Assembly: GCF_009696265.1 (NCBI RefSeq)
Contig: NZ_VUMH01000003.1
Coordinates: 208,112 to 272,111 of the forward strand
Direction of reading: 5' to 3'
DNA: 64,000 bases
From: Desulfovibrio porci
GTDB lineage: Bacteria; Desulfobacterota; Desulfovibrionia; Desulfovibrionales; Desulfovibrionaceae
Numbering within the stretch: the stretch's first letter is position 1; each line of letters begins with the position of its first letter. Positions 10,301-18,602 of this stretch are shown here, in pieces. The position numbers and the translations under genes were made by a program. The notes beneath the pieces were generated by a model. That model was given only the letters and a program-made list of their open reading frames with translations. It ran no database searches and was not told the origin of the DNA.

Positions 10301-11533
10301 GAAAAACCTGGCCGCCGTGAAATGCGCCACGGTTTCCACTTCATCCACGTCCAGGCGCAACGCCGCCGCCAACAGGGCGCTGCCGTAGCCGGTGGCCGCG
10401 GCCGCCCTGATGGTGAGACCGGGGCGCTTCTGGGAGTAAATATCCCTGAGGACGCCGAGGGCCGCCGTGAGGGGATCGCCCTTGTTGGAATCGTAAAAGG
10501 AATAGAGCAGGTTGCCGTCGGCATCCAGCAACGCGGCCTTGATGGTGGTGGAACCGCAGTCAAAGCCCAGCCAGGCGTCGCCCTCGGCCGTGGCCAGATC
10601 CCGCCGGACCGCGCGGCTGCCGGAATGACGGGCGGCGAAGGCCTCACGCTCCTCGCGGGAGGCGAACAGGGGCGGCAGCCTGCCGTAGGTCTGCGCCGCG
10701 CCGCGTTCTTCCAGCACGGTCAGGCAATCCGCGAACGAAAAGGTTTGTGGGCTCATGTCCATGGCGTGATAGGCCGCACCCAGCGCCACGAAGAAATGCC
10801 CGTCCTCCGGAAAGACCGCTTCGCGCATCTCCTTGAGCATGGCCGTGAAGCGCTCGCGCAGGGAGGGCAGAAAGGACAGCGGACCGCCGAGAAAAACGAT
10901 CTTGCCTTTGATGGCCCTGCCGCGCGCCAGGCCCCCAATGGTCTGATTGACCACGGCCTGCATGATGGAGGCGGCGATGTCCTCGCGCGCGCAGCCTTCG
11001 TTGAGCAGGGGCAGGATGTCGGTTTTGGCGAAAACCCCGCAACGCGACGCAATGGGATAAATGGTCGCGTGGCCTTGGGCCAGCCGGTCCAGACCGGCGG
11101 CGTCCGTGCCGATAAAAGCCGCCATCTGGTCGATGAAGGCTCCGGTGCCCCCGGCGCAGGTTTCATTCATGCGCTGGTCAAGACCGCCGCTCAGAAAGGT
11201 CAGCTTGGCGTCTTCGCCGCCCAGCTCGATGACCACGTCGGCGTCGGGAATCCTCTTTCTGATGGCCAGATTGGAGGCCAGCACTTCCTGAATGAAGGGC
11301 AGGCCCAGCTCGCCGGCCAGAGAAATGCCCCCGGACCCCGTGACGCTCATGCGGCAGGCTGCGCCATGGGCGAAGTCCGCGATCTCGCGCAACAGGCGCG
11401 CCGTGCTCTGCCGGACTTCGGAATAATGCCGCGAATACTTGCTGAACAGCATTTTTCCCGTGGCGTCCAGCACGACCGCTTTCACGGTGGTGGAACCGAT
11501 GTCAAGGCCGATATAATATACGGGGGGCTGCAT
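7322..11533 (-). CDS. Giant acyl-CoA dehydratase activase-type protein (two BadF/BadG/HgdC ATPase domains, DUF2229, HgdB-like end)
   Basis: 1403 residues. The first ASKHA ATPase domain has LDIGSTTVKAVV (10-21), ELGGEDAK and the iron-sulfur ligand C126 in NETCAGGTG. A second, similar domain starts near 315 (GFDCGSTTIKAALLDADG; DIGGQDIKC; NEACSAGCGSF). Then comes a DUF2229 region (about 660-890, LNIFENYPLWFTLFTRLGF and TVCYPAKLAHGH), and a C-terminal part resembling 2-hydroxyacyl-CoA dehydratase component B (GGCRATNY; PFGCLPNH). Related smaller proteins use ATP to inject an electron into dehydratases or benzoyl-CoA reductase through a dimer-bridging 4Fe-4S cluster. Here two ATPase copies in one chain could mimic that dimer. 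The physiological substrate of these long proteins is not established. It overlaps the glycosyltransferase 3' end. Confidence 0.93.
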   Translation of the reverse strand: MQPPVYYIGLDIGSTTVKAVVLDATGKMLFSKYSRHYSEVRQSTARLLREIADFAHGAACRMSVTGSGGISLAGELGLPFIQEVLASNLAIRKRIPDADVVIELGGEDAKLTFLSGGLDQRMNETCAGGTGAFIDQMAAFIGTDAAGLDRLAQGHATIYPIASRCGVFAKTDILPLLNEGCAREDIAASIMQAVVNQTIGGLARGRAIKGKIVFLGGPLSFLPSLRERFTAMLKEMREAVFPEDGHFFVALGAAYHAMDMSPQTFSFADCLTVLEERGAAQTYGRLPPLFASREEREAFAARHSGSRAVRRDLATAEGDAWLGFDCGSTTIKAALLDADGNLLYSFYDSNKGDPLTAALGVLRDIYSQKRPGLTIRAAAATGYGSALLAAALRLDVDEVETVAHFTAARFFEPRVSFILDIGGQDIKCMRIRNGVIDRINLNEACSAGCGSFIENFAESLNMPLADFVDHALRAASPVDLGTRCTVFMNSKVKQAQKEGADVGDIAAGLSYAVVRNACFKVMKISNLAELGEYMVAQGGAFANDALLRALELELGRPVMRPGISGLMGAFGAALIARKRGPLNGKTGLLGPEEVRTFSARTATTRCRRCTNACLLTITTFADKRRFISGNRCERGAEAEPRHCINLYAYKYKRLFEPYTPLEEGAARRGVLGIPRALNIFENYPLWFTLFTRLGFRVVLSSPSSKELYYSGYDTIPSQTVCYPAKLAHGHVLDLVERGVGTIFFPCLPNEQQSAGSAAGTFNCPVVIGYPELLARNISAIEERGITFIHQFLPLDRGMLAKRLRDIPFFSKIPQAELEEAVRAGFAEMDTFHQDMRNAGEAALAELAADGKMGIVLSGHPYHTDPEVHHGVPDLVTSCGMAVLTEDSVAHLMPDPGPLRVVDQWAYHSRLYRAGAYAATVDNLAVLQLVSFGCGLDAITSDQLEEIVTLRGRLYAQIKIDEGANLGPARIRIRSLQAAMRERREQLAHSAVMPDEPPPAFTRDMRETHTLLVPQMSPLHFQFTEEVFASEGYRAVLLPSVSRAAIELGLRHVNNDACFPAIVVVGQLLEALKSGVYDPEKVALVISQTGGGCRATNYIGFLRKALLDAGLERVPIVSFSTSIQEGAPGISLTGKMLRRMIMAGHYGDALLRMIHRVRPYEREAGSAEALAALWTEKAKKNIVSGSIPRFELNMLSMIRDFDRLPLLSEERKPRVGLVGEVLLKYHPDANNNAARIVEEEGGEAVVTGLMDFLLYNFYDHIFNYEHLAGKKKDSRAAMAGIAFLEFTRLGMRFCFGRSKRFNTPIRFHELRKKTKNLISLGHQTGEGWLLAAEMVRMLEDGVNNILCMQPFGCLPNHITGKGLLKELKRRYPEANIIALDYDPGASEVNQINRIKLMMRSGQLK

Positions 11534-11633
11534 GAAAGATCTTAACCTGTCATTTTTACGTCATACAGTATAACGTGCGCACGCTGGAAAGTATGATATT
11601 AGTCAATATCCGGAAAAATATAAAGGAGTGCTC

Positions 11634-11789
11634 ATGAGAAAAGAAAAATACACGGCGTTTAGCGGAAGAACGATCCCCTGGCAAAGCTCTCGAAATTCCG
11701 CCGGAAGTCCGACGGCGGAAGCCAAGGACGTTCAAAACAGGCCATGGAAGAACAGACCGACGGCGCAAAACACCGCGGTTCGGGCGTGA
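11634..11789 (+). CDS. Possible 51-residue small protein, unknown function
   Basis: ATG at 11634 is preceded by AGGAG at 11624-11628, an ideal spacing of five bases. The frame runs 51 codons to TGA 11787-11789 and is followed four bases later by a perfect 9-bp hairpin. The peptide starts MRKEKYTAFSGRTIPWQS, is basic and hydrophilic, and has no membrane segment or known motif. It lies divergent from the activase gene, 100 bases from its start. The RBS plus hairpin arrangement argues for a real short transcription unit, but codon content is not decisive and it could be chance. Confidence 0.4.
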   Translation: MRKEKYTAFSGRTIPWQSSRNSAGSPTAEAKDVQNRPWKNRPTAQNTAVRA

Positions 11790-11793
11790 ATCC

Positions 11794-11818
11794 GCCGCAA
11801 CAGGCATCATGTTGCGGC
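11794..11818 (+). terminator. Hairpin after the small ORF, terminator-like
   Basis: GCCGCAACA at 11794-11802 pairs perfectly with TGTTGCGGC at 11810-11818 across a 7-base loop. No U-tract follows, so termination would be weak or factor-assisted; it may also act on the minus-strand methyltransferase transcript. Confidence 0.5.
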
Positions 11819-11897
11819 TCTGAATGATTACAGAGAAGCGTCGGGGCATTGGACAAATTCTTTGCATGATCCGCGCGGCATATTCCCTCCGGCCCCG

Positions 11898-12665
11898 CTA
11901 TTGTCCCCGGATCCAGTAGGTTTCGAAGCCGTCCTCCAGCCAGCCGTCCTCCACATTGCTGAAGCCCGCCTGCTTGAAAAGCTGGCGGTATTCGTCGCGG
12001 GTGCGCCGCCAGCCCCAGAACTGCTGCCGCCGGATACCCAGGTAATGCAGGACGCCGCGGATGACGATCTTGATGGCGTTGACGAAGCTGCCGATAAAGG
12101 AATCCTCTTCCAGCAGCGAGGCGGACAGACAGACCAGCTCGCCGCCGGGCGCGAGTTGGGCGCGCAATTCCTCCAGCATATGGATGAGTTCGCGGCTGGG
12201 AATGCCGTAGTCCACGGCGGAAAGATAGATCATGTCGTACTGCACGTCCGACGGCAGGCAGGCGGGCGGCAGGCCGATGTAGATGCGGTCGGCGGGGATG
12301 TGTCGCCTGAGCCACTTCATGCCCACGGTGCTGGGTTCGTTGACGTGCAGCTCCAGCTCGGGCATTTCCTCCAGAAGCAGCTTTTCCATATAGCCCACGC
12401 CGCTGCCGATGGAGAGCACGCGCACCGGCCCCTCGCGGACAGGCTCCTGAGCCAGGCGGGCGCGCAGTTGTCCGGCCAGCCAGCGGGCGTCCTTGCGCTT
12501 GTTGACGCGCCAGGTCGAGGGCAGATCGTCCCAGTCCTTGTAGCGGCGGAACAACTCCTCGTAAAATGTGGCGTAAAACTTGGGCTCCGCCAGATGGAAA
12601 AAAGAAATGTGCGAGAATGCCGTGAACGGTATCCCCTGCCAGCTTTCCTGATAAAAACGCCGCAC
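11898..12665 (-). CDS. Class I SAM-dependent methyltransferase, unknown substrate
   Basis: The chosen start is GTG 12665: GGGAGG lies seven bases upstream, whereas an ATG further upstream at 12749 has no such site and would add a poorly conserved-looking extension. This gives 255 residues. Motif I of the Rossmann methyltransferase fold is seen as VRVLSIGSGVGYMEKLL, followed by LHVNEPS, YDMIYLSAVDYGI, and LAPGGELVCLSAS (motifs II to post-I region). The C-terminal section ends with FKQAGFSNVEDGW, typical of small-molecule methyltransferases. The N-terminus has FFHLAEPKFYATFYEEL. It is a stand-alone gene between two intergenic regions. Target could be a lipid, glycan or metabolite. Confidence 0.8.
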   Translation of the reverse strand: MRRFYQESWQGIPFTAFSHISFFHLAEPKFYATFYEELFRRYKDWDDLPSTWRVNKRKDARWLAGQLRARLAQEPVREGPVRVLSIGSGVGYMEKLLLEEMPELELHVNEPSTVGMKWLRRHIPADRIYIGLPPACLPSDVQYDMIYLSAVDYGIPSRELIHMLEELRAQLAPGGELVCLSASLLEEDSFIGSFVNAIKIVIRGVLHYLGIRRQQFWGWRRTRDEYRQLFKQAGFSNVEDGWLEDGFETYWIRGQ

Positions 12666-13043
12666 TCTTGCGCCTCCCGGATCAGAAGGACAAATCCGCG
12701 GAAGACATGCGCTTCCGGCTATTGCCCGACATAGACCAGTATAGCCCAAGCTTTGTCCGGACGCAATGTCCCGGCGCTGCGGACCCAGGGCCGCCGCATC
12801 TGAAAAATCTTTATTTATTGACTAGATAACCCGGGAAACGGACAAAAAACAAGCCGCCTTCTCTCCGCCTGAACGGCCTGCGGGCGGACGATCAGCGCCG
12901 GGAAAAGCCTGAAAAATAAAATCGTTCGGCGCCGCAAAAGCTGAAATGAAATGTCTCCGCCACGGCGGCGGACGCCCCGCTTTACCCGGCGTCCGTCTTC
13001 CGGCATGCTGCGACCGTAAGACAACAGACATGCGAGGCATCAT
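12666..13043. other. Divergent intergenic region, no gene seen
   Basis: 378 bases between the methyltransferase and the alcohol dehydrogenase, read in opposite directions away from it. A short AT-rich patch near 12805-12825 may belong to promoters. No RNA gene, repeat or convincing small ORF was found. Confidence 0.5.
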
Positions 13044-14099
13044 ATGGACGGCACAATGAAAGCACTGGTCTGGCGCGGCGCGGGTGATCTGCGCCTGGAA
13101 GATCATCCCCTCCCCCGCATCCGGGACCCGCGCGACGCCATCGTGCGGGTAACCCTGTCCAGCATCTGCGCCAGCGATCTGCACATCCGCGACGGCGCGG
13201 TGCCGCGCGCCCGGCCCGGCGTCGTTCTGGGGCACGAGTTTGTGGGCGAGATCGTGGAAACCGGCACCGAAGTGCGCAAGCTCAAACCCGGCATGCGGGT
13301 GGCGGCCAATGTGGAAACCTTCTGCGGCTCCTGCTTTTTCTGCCGCCGCAATTACGTGAACAACTGCGAACACGGCGGCTGGGAACTGGGCTGCCGCATT
13401 GACGGCTGCCAGACCACATACGTGCGCGTGCCCTTTGCGGAAAACGGCCTGAATCCCGTTCCGGCGGGCCTGAGCGACGAGGACGTGATTTTTGTGGGCG
13501 ACGTGCTCTCCAGCGGCTATTTCGGCGCGGAGCTGGCCGAGATCCGCCCCGGCGACAGTGTGGCCGTGCTCGGGGCCGGACCTGTGGGGCTCTGCGCCAT
13601 GGCCTGCGCCCGCCTGTTCGGCGCGGGCCGGATTATCGCCGTGGATCTGCTGGAAAACCGCCTGCGTCTGGCGCGGGCGCGGGGCTGGGCCGACGATGCG
13701 ATCAACGCCGCCTGGGAAGATGTGGAGGAACGCGTGCGTGAATGCACCGGCGGCCGGGGCGCGGACGCGGTCATTGAGGCCGCCGGCGGAAAAAGCACCT
13801 TCCAGACCGCCTGGAGAATCGCCCGGCCGCACGCCTGCGTGGCTGTGGTGGCCATGTACGGCGAGGCCCAGAACCTGCCTCTGCACCAGATGTACGGCAA
13901 AAATCTCATTTTCAAAACCGGCGGGGTGGACGCCGTGCACTGCGGCCGTCTGCTCGGGCTTATTGCCGACGGCAGGTTGGACGTGCGTGCCCTGATCACC
14001 CACCGCCTGCCGCTGGACCGCATTCTGGAAGGCTATGCCGTTTTTGAAAACAAAACCGACGACTGCATCAAATGCGTGATCACGCCCGCCGCCATGTAG
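13044..14099 (+). CDS. Zinc-dependent alcohol dehydrogenase (threonine/sorbitol dehydrogenase type)
   Basis: 351 residues of the medium-chain dehydrogenase family. Catalytic zinc ligands are visible in SICASDLHI and GHEFVGE. The structural zinc lobe has the four cysteines of CGSCFFCRRNYVNNCEHG. The NAD(P)-binding Rossmann motif is VLGAGPVGLCAMACARLFGA followed by an acidic DLLENR, which favours NAD. Overall pattern resembles threonine dehydrogenase-like and sorbitol dehydrogenase-like enzymes acting on secondary alcohols; the substrate cannot be read from sequence. GAGG lies six bases before ATG 13044; a second ATG at 13056 is possible. A small basic protein gene follows after 89 bases and shares its terminator. 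Confidence 0.93.
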   Translation: MDGTMKALVWRGAGDLRLEDHPLPRIRDPRDAIVRVTLSSICASDLHIRDGAVPRARPGVVLGHEFVGEIVETGTEVRKLKPGMRVAANVETFCGSCFFCRRNYVNNCEHGGWELGCRIDGCQTTYVRVPFAENGLNPVPAGLSDEDVIFVGDVLSSGYFGAELAEIRPGDSVAVLGAGPVGLCAMACARLFGAGRIIAVDLLENRLRLARARGWADDAINAAWEDVEERVRECTGGRGADAVIEAAGGKSTFQTAWRIARPHACVAVVAMYGEAQNLPLHQMYGKNLIFKTGGVDAVHCGRLLGLIADGRLDVRALITHRLPLDRILEGYAVFENKTDDCIKCVITPAAM

Positions 14100-14188
14100 A
14101 AGCAGCTCCGGACCCAAGGCGCGGCTTTTGACATTTTCCACCAGCGTCCGTATACGCTCCGGACGCCATGGCGTGAAAGGAGGCAATC

Positions 14189-14371
14189 ATGCGCCGACGC
14201 AGGAAAAAAGCGGATCTGCGCATCGTGATCCGCGACGAGGAACTTAAGGTCCGCAAGGCCGCCGTGCGGCCAGTCCGGCCCCACCGGGACAAAACCCGCT
14301 ATTCCCGGCGGGACGGCAAGCGCCTGTATGAGGAAATCCCCGGCCAGCCTGGCCGGGGATTTCCTTTTTGA
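14189..14371 (+). CDS. Small basic protein, 60 residues, unknown function
   Basis: ATG 14189 has an excellent RBS (GGAGG, six bases upstream). The product is very basic, starting MRRRRKKADLRIVIRDEEL and carrying further Arg/Lys through KRLYEEIP. This suggests nucleic-acid or ribosome binding, though no named domain is recognised. Its final codons are encoded by the stem of the intrinsic terminator at 14332-14369, and the TGA stop begins at the last T of the T-tract. Probably co-transcribed with the dehydrogenase upstream. A real gene by RBS, but function is unknown. Confidence 0.65.
   Translation: MRRRRKKADLRIVIRDEELKVRKAAVRPVRPHRDKTRYSRRDGKRLYEEIPGQPGRGFPF
14332..14369 (+). terminator. Strong intrinsic terminator
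   Basis: A perfect 15-bp stem, 14332-14346 with 14350-14364, three-base loop, followed by TTTTT (14365-14369). Ends the alcohol dehydrogenase and small basic protein unit. It lies inside the last codons of the small protein. Confidence 0.92.
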
Positions 14372-14387
14372 AGCAGATAACTTGGAC

Positions 14388-14530
14388 TTAGAGCAGATTA
14401 CCTTTGAAACGCTATGCTTCTTCAAAGGTTCATTCAGCCGAAAAGCACGGCTTTCGGCTGAATCCACGCCGCTTCGCGGCGCGCCGCACTGGGTGCGGCG
14501 TCAGAGCATTTCAAAGTAGAAAGGCTCTAG
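14388..14530. repeat. TTAGAGCA-type palindromic intergenic element
   Basis: The left end TTAGAGCAGATTACCTTTGA (14388) is mirrored by the right end, whose reverse complement begins CTAGAGCCTTTCTACTTTGA (from 14530). Between them are several hairpins, among them a 12-bp stem ATTCAGCCGAAA / TTTCGGCTGAAT and a CGCCGC stem. The right end contains the TAG stop of pgk. The left end matches the element at 56263. It looks like a non-autonomous mobile or REP-like element. Confidence 0.75.
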
Positions 14531-15699
14531 CCGCGCGCTTCCAAAGCCGCCACCGAAGGCAGCACCTTGCCTTCCAGCAGTTCCAGGGAAGCGCCGCCGC
14601 CCGTGGAGATATAGCCCATTTTGTCAGCCAGGCCGTAGCCTTCCACAGCGGCCACCGAGTCGCCGCCGCCCACGACCACAAAAGCCTTTGACGCCGCCAG
14701 CGCTTCGGCCAGGGCCTTGGTGCCCGCGCCGAAAGGCTCGGTTTCAAACGCGCCCACAGGTCCGTTCCAGACCACGGTGGCCGCGCCGGCCAGCAGCTTC
14801 TCATACAGAGCCACGGTCTTGGGGCCGATGTCCAGAATCATTTCGTCCGTCGGCACGTCGTCCGCCGCATGCACCGTGGCCTTTTGGCCCGGCGCCAGCT
14901 CCTTGGCCGTGACCACGTCCACGGGCAAGGGCAGTTGTTTGCCCTGCGCCCCGGCTGTTTCCATGATTTTTTTAGCTTCCGGAATCAGGTCCGGCTCACA
15001 GAGAGAGGCGCCCACGTTGTAACCGGCGGCAGCCAGAAAAGTGTTGGCAATGCCGCCGCCCACAATCAGGCTGTCCACCTTGGCCAGCAGATTGGCCAGC
15101 AACCCCAACTTGGTGGAAACCTTGGAACCGCCGATGACCGCCGCCAACGGCCGGGCCGGATTGTCCAGCACCTTGGCGAAGGCCGCCAGTTCCGCCACCA
15201 TCAGCGGCCCGGCGCAGGCCACCTTGGCCTGGCGCACCGCGCCCTCGGTGGAGGCGTGCGCCCGGTGCGCCGCGCCGAACGCGTCCATCACATAGATGTC
15301 GCCCAGGCCCGCCAGCTGGGCGGCCAGAGCCGGATCATTCTTTTTCTCGCCTTTGAGAAAACGCACGTTCTCCAGCAGCACGCACTGCCCCGGTTTCACC
15401 TTTCCGGCGTCGGCCGGTTCACTGACCAGCGGCACCTCCCGGCCCAACAATTCGCCCAAACGCGCGGCCACGGGTTTGAGCGAGAACTGCTCCTCATACC
15501 GGCCTTCCGTGGGACGGCCCAGATGCGAGAGCAGAACCACGCCCGCGCCCTTGTCCAGGGCCATCCTGATGGTGGGCAGCGCCGCGCGGATGCGCTTGTC
15601 GTTGCTGATCCGCCCTTCTTTCATGGGCACGTTGAGATCTTCCCGGATGACAACGGTCTTGCCGTTGCAATCCAGATCCGCAAGTTTTTTGATGGGCAT
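14527..15699 (-). CDS. pgk: Phosphoglycerate kinase
   Basis: 390 residues, standard length. N-terminal substrate-binding signature VVIREDLNVPM at about 15-25, then LLSHLGRP. C-terminal nucleotide domain with VVWNGPVGAFETEPF and GGGDSVAAVEGYG. It interconverts 1,3-bisphosphoglycerate and 3-phosphoglycerate with ADP/ATP in glycolysis and gluconeogenesis. It is the last gene of the thrS-to-pgk minus-strand run; tkt ends 113 bases upstream. The TAG stop is provided by the end of a palindromic repeat. Confidence 0.98.
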   Translation of the reverse strand: MPIKKLADLDCNGKTVVIREDLNVPMKEGRISNDKRIRAALPTIRMALDKGAGVVLLSHLGRPTEGRYEEQFSLKPVAARLGELLGREVPLVSEPADAGKVKPGQCVLLENVRFLKGEKKNDPALAAQLAGLGDIYVMDAFGAAHRAHASTEGAVRQAKVACAGPLMVAELAAFAKVLDNPARPLAAVIGGSKVSTKLGLLANLLAKVDSLIVGGGIANTFLAAAGYNVGASLCEPDLIPEAKKIMETAGAQGKQLPLPVDVVTAKELAPGQKATVHAADDVPTDEMILDIGPKTVALYEKLLAGAATVVWNGPVGAFETEPFGAGTKALAEALAASKAFVVVGGGDSVAAVEGYGLADKMGYISTGGGASLELLEGKVLPSVAALEARG

Positions 15700-15812
15700 A
15701 TGTCGCCTCCCTGTGGTTGGCGTTCTTGATGATTGCCGATTTCCGCGTAAATAAAAATTTTTTTGTGCCGAATGTCAGAAAAACGATTTTTGAGGCCATC
15801 GGACAAAAAGGC

Positions 15813-17810
15813 TTATTTACGCAAGAGAGCCCTCGCTTTTTCCAGCACATTGGCCGTGGTAAAACCGAAGCGCTCAAACATGACCGAGCCGGGCGCGGAC
15901 GCGCCGAAGCTGTGCATGCCCAGCACGTCGCCGTCCAGGCCCACGTACTTGTACCAGTAGTCGGGCGAGGCGGCTTCCACAGCCAGACGGCAGCGCACGG
16001 CCGAGGGCAGCACGCTTTCCTTCCAGGCCGCGTCCTGGGCGTCGAAAATCTCGGCGCAGGGCATGGAAACCACCCGCGCCCGGCGGCCGTCGGCATTGAG
16101 CTGTTCCGCCGCTTCCACAGCCAGGGCCACTTCCGAACCCGTGGCCAGCAGAATGATTTCCGGCGTGCCCTGGCAGTCGCGCAGCACATAGCCGCCCCTG
16201 GACACGGCCGCGACCTGGGCCGCGTCACGCTCAAAGAAAGGCAGCTTCTGGCGTGAAAGCGAAAGGCAAGTGGGAATCTCGCGGCTCTCCAGGGCGGATT
16301 GCCAGGCCACGGCGGTTTCCAGCGTGTCGCAGGGCCGCCAGAGATGCAGATTGGGCGTCAGGCGCAGTGTGGACACCTGCTCCACGGGCTGGTGGGTGGG
16401 GCCGTCCTCGCCCACGCCGATGGAGTCGTGGGTAAAGGCCCAGACCACCCGCAGGCCCATGATGGCCGCCAGACGCACGGCGTTTTTGGCCTGGTCCGAA
16501 AAAGCCATGAAGGTGCCCGCGTAGGGGATAAAGCCGCCGTGCAGGGCCAGGCCGTTCATGACCGTGCTCATGCCGAATTCGCGCACGCCGTAGGAAATAT
16601 AGTTGCCGGTGTACGCGCCGGGCTTGAGATGCTCGGACTTGGAGGTCAGGGTGCCCACGGAACCGGAAAGGTCCGCCGCGCCGCCGATCATCTCGGGCAG
16701 CGCGCCCACCAGATGCTCCAAAGCCTTCTGGGAGGCCACGCGAGTGGCCAGGCTTTCGGCCTTGTTCACGGCTTCCGCGAGCATGGCCTTGGCCACGGCC
16801 GCCCAGTCGGCAGGCAGATCCCCGGCCATGCGCCGCAGAAATTCGGCCGCCAGTTCCGGATTGGCCTGTCTGTAGGCCGCGAAAGTTTCATTCCAGGCCG
16901 CTTCGGCGGCCTGCCCGGCGGCGCGCGCGTCCCAGGCCGCGTAAATATCCTGCGGAATTTCAAAAGGCGGTTCGTGCCAGTCCAGGGCCCGGCGCGTGGC
17001 GTCCGAAGCGCTCTCGCCCAGGGGCGAACCGTGGCTGGCGGCGGAGTCGGCCTTGGGCGAGCCGAAACCGATATGGGTGTGGCAGATGATCAGGCTGGGG
17101 CGGGAGAGATCCGCGCGGGCCTCGGCCAGGGCCTTGTCCAGGGCCTCGCTGTCGTGCCCGTCGATGGGGCCGATGACCTGCCAGCGGTAAGCGCGGAAAC
17201 GCGCGCCCACATCCTCGCTGAACCAGGCGTCGATCTTGCCGTCAATGGAAATGCCGTTGGAGTCGTAGAGCACGATGAGCTTGCCCAGGCCCCAGGTTCC
17301 GGCCAGGGAGCAGGCCTCGTGCGAGACGCCCTCCATCAGGCAGCCGTCGCCGCAGAAGGCGTAGGTGCGGTGGTCCACCACCGTATGTTCCGGGGTGTTG
17401 AACTGGGCGGCCAGCATGCGCTCGGCCAGAGCCATACCCACAGCCGAGGAAATGCCCTGGCCCAGCGGGCCGGTGGTCATTTCCACGCCGGGGGGCAGGC
17501 CGCGCTCGGGATGCCCCGGCGTCTGCGAGCCCCACTGGCGGAAATTCTTGATTTCCTCAATGGGAAAATCATAGCCCGTGAGATGGAGCACCGCGTACTG
17601 GAGCATGGAGGCATGCCCGTTGGAAAGCACGAAGCGGTCGCGGTCCAGCCAGGCGGGATTGGCGGGATTGTGCTTGAAGCCGTGCCGCCAGAGGGCCTCG
17701 GCCATATCGGCCATGCCGAGGGGCGCGCCGGGGTGGCCGGAACGGGATTTTTCAATGGCGTCGATGGCAAGGGCGCGGATGGCGTTGGCGCACTGTCTGC
17801 GGGTGGGCAT
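15813..17810 (-). CDS. tkt: Transketolase
   Basis: 665 residues from ATG 17810; a longer open frame upstream overlaps rpe and is discarded. AAAGGAAAAAGAG lies upstream of the chosen start. The thiamine diphosphate motif [18 protein letters not shown] runs on to the N of DSNGISIDG. Catalytic/substrate histidines are seen in SGHPGAPLG and in [11 protein letters not shown]. It moves two-carbon ketol units between sugar phosphates in the non-oxidative pentose phosphate pathway. The neighbour rpe makes xylulose 5-phosphate, a transketolase donor, so the two genes form a functional pair; the gap between them is 22 bases. Confidence 0.98.
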   Translation of the reverse strand: MPTRRQCANAIRALAIDAIEKSRSGHPGAPLGMADMAEALWRHGFKHNPANPAWLDRDRFVLSNGHASMLQYAVLHLTGYDFPIEEIKNFRQWGSQTPGHPERGLPPGVEMTTGPLGQGISSAVGMALAERMLAAQFNTPEHTVVDHRTYAFCGDGCLMEGVSHEACSLAGTWGLGKLIVLYDSNGISIDGKIDAWFSEDVGARFRAYRWQVIGPIDGHDSEALDKALAEARADLSRPSLIICHTHIGFGSPKADSAASHGSPLGESASDATRRALDWHEPPFEIPQDIYAAWDARAAGQAAEAAWNETFAAYRQANPELAAEFLRRMAGDLPADWAAVAKAMLAEAVNKAESLATRVASQKALEHLVGALPEMIGGAADLSGSVGTLTSKSEHLKPGAYTGNYISYGVREFGMSTVMNGLALHGGFIPYAGTFMAFSDQAKNAVRLAAIMGLRVVWAFTHDSIGVGEDGPTHQPVEQVSTLRLTPNLHLWRPCDTLETAVAWQSALESREIPTCLSLSRQKLPFFERDAAQVAAVSRGGYVLRDCQGTPEIILLATGSEVALAVEAAEQLNADGRRARVVSMPCAEIFDAQDAAWKESVLPSAVRCRLAVEAASPDYWYKYVGLDGDVLGMHSFGASAPGSVMFERFGFTTANVLEKARALLRK

Positions 17811-17832
17811 GACTCTTTTTCCTTTCTTGGCG

Positions 17833-18555
17833 TTACGGGTTGGAATGCGGCGCGGCAGGCCGCCAGGCGCGGGCGGCGCGCAGGCCGGGACGCTCGGCGA
17901 GCCCCTTGGCCGCACGCATGAAAGCCTCCAGACGCGCGTCATAGGGCTTGTGCCCGAAAAAGGCGGAACCGGACACCAGCACATCGGCCCCTGCTTCCAG
18001 CAGTTGGCCCGCGTTTTCCGGACAGGCGCCGCCGTCCACCTGGATCAGCGCTCCGGCGGCTCCGGCCTCGGCCAGCAGGGCGCGGGCCGCACGGATTTTC
18101 TCATAGGTCTGGGGAATGAAAGCCTGGCCGGAAAAACCGGGATTGACGCTCATCAGCAGCAGAAGGTCCAGGTCCGGCGCAAGCCAGCGGGCTGCGGAAA
18201 GGTCCGTGCCGGGATTCAGGGCCAGCCCGGCCTTGAGGCCCAGCTTGCGGATCTCGGTCAGGGTGCGCTGGGCGTGGCGGTCCGCCTCGGCATGGATGAC
18301 CAGCAGATCGGCCCCGGCCTCTTTAAAGTTGCGCAGATAGCGGGCCGGCTCCTCAACCATGAGATGCACGTCAAAAAAAAGCCCGCTGTGGGGCCGCAGG
18401 GCCTTGATCAGCGGGGGACCGAAAGTGATGTTGGGCACAAAGGCCCCGTCCATCACGTCCAGATGCAGCCAGGTTACCCCGGCGGCCTCCAGGGCGGCCA
18501 GTTCCTCGGCCAGACGCGAAAAATCGGCGGAAAGCAGGGATGGGGAAAGAATCAT
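17833..18555 (-). CDS. rpe: Ribulose-phosphate 3-epimerase
   Basis: 240 residues from ATG 18555, beginning [12 protein letters not shown]. Other hallmark segments are [40 protein letters not shown] and VDGG near the C-terminus. It is a TIM-barrel metalloenzyme that interconverts ribulose 5-phosphate and xylulose 5-phosphate. Placed between a MerR-type regulator (47 bases upstream) and transketolase. An upstream in-frame start at 18606 would overlap merR and is not needed by the family. Confidence 0.97.
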   Translation of the reverse strand: MILSPSLLSADFSRLAEELAALEAAGVTWLHLDVMDGAFVPNITFGPPLIKALRPHSGLFFDVHLMVEEPARYLRNFKEAGADLLVIHAEADRHAQRTLTEIRKLGLKAGLALNPGTDLSAARWLAPDLDLLLLMSVNPGFSGQAFIPQTYEKIRAARALLAEAGAAGALIQVDGGACPENAGQLLEAGADVLVSGSAFFGHKPYDARLEAFMRAAKGLAERPGLRAARAWRPAAPHSNP

Positions 18556-18602
18556 GGACAACAACCTTTTGCTACATCCGGCGCGTTTACGGCGCCGCGG
18601 CG

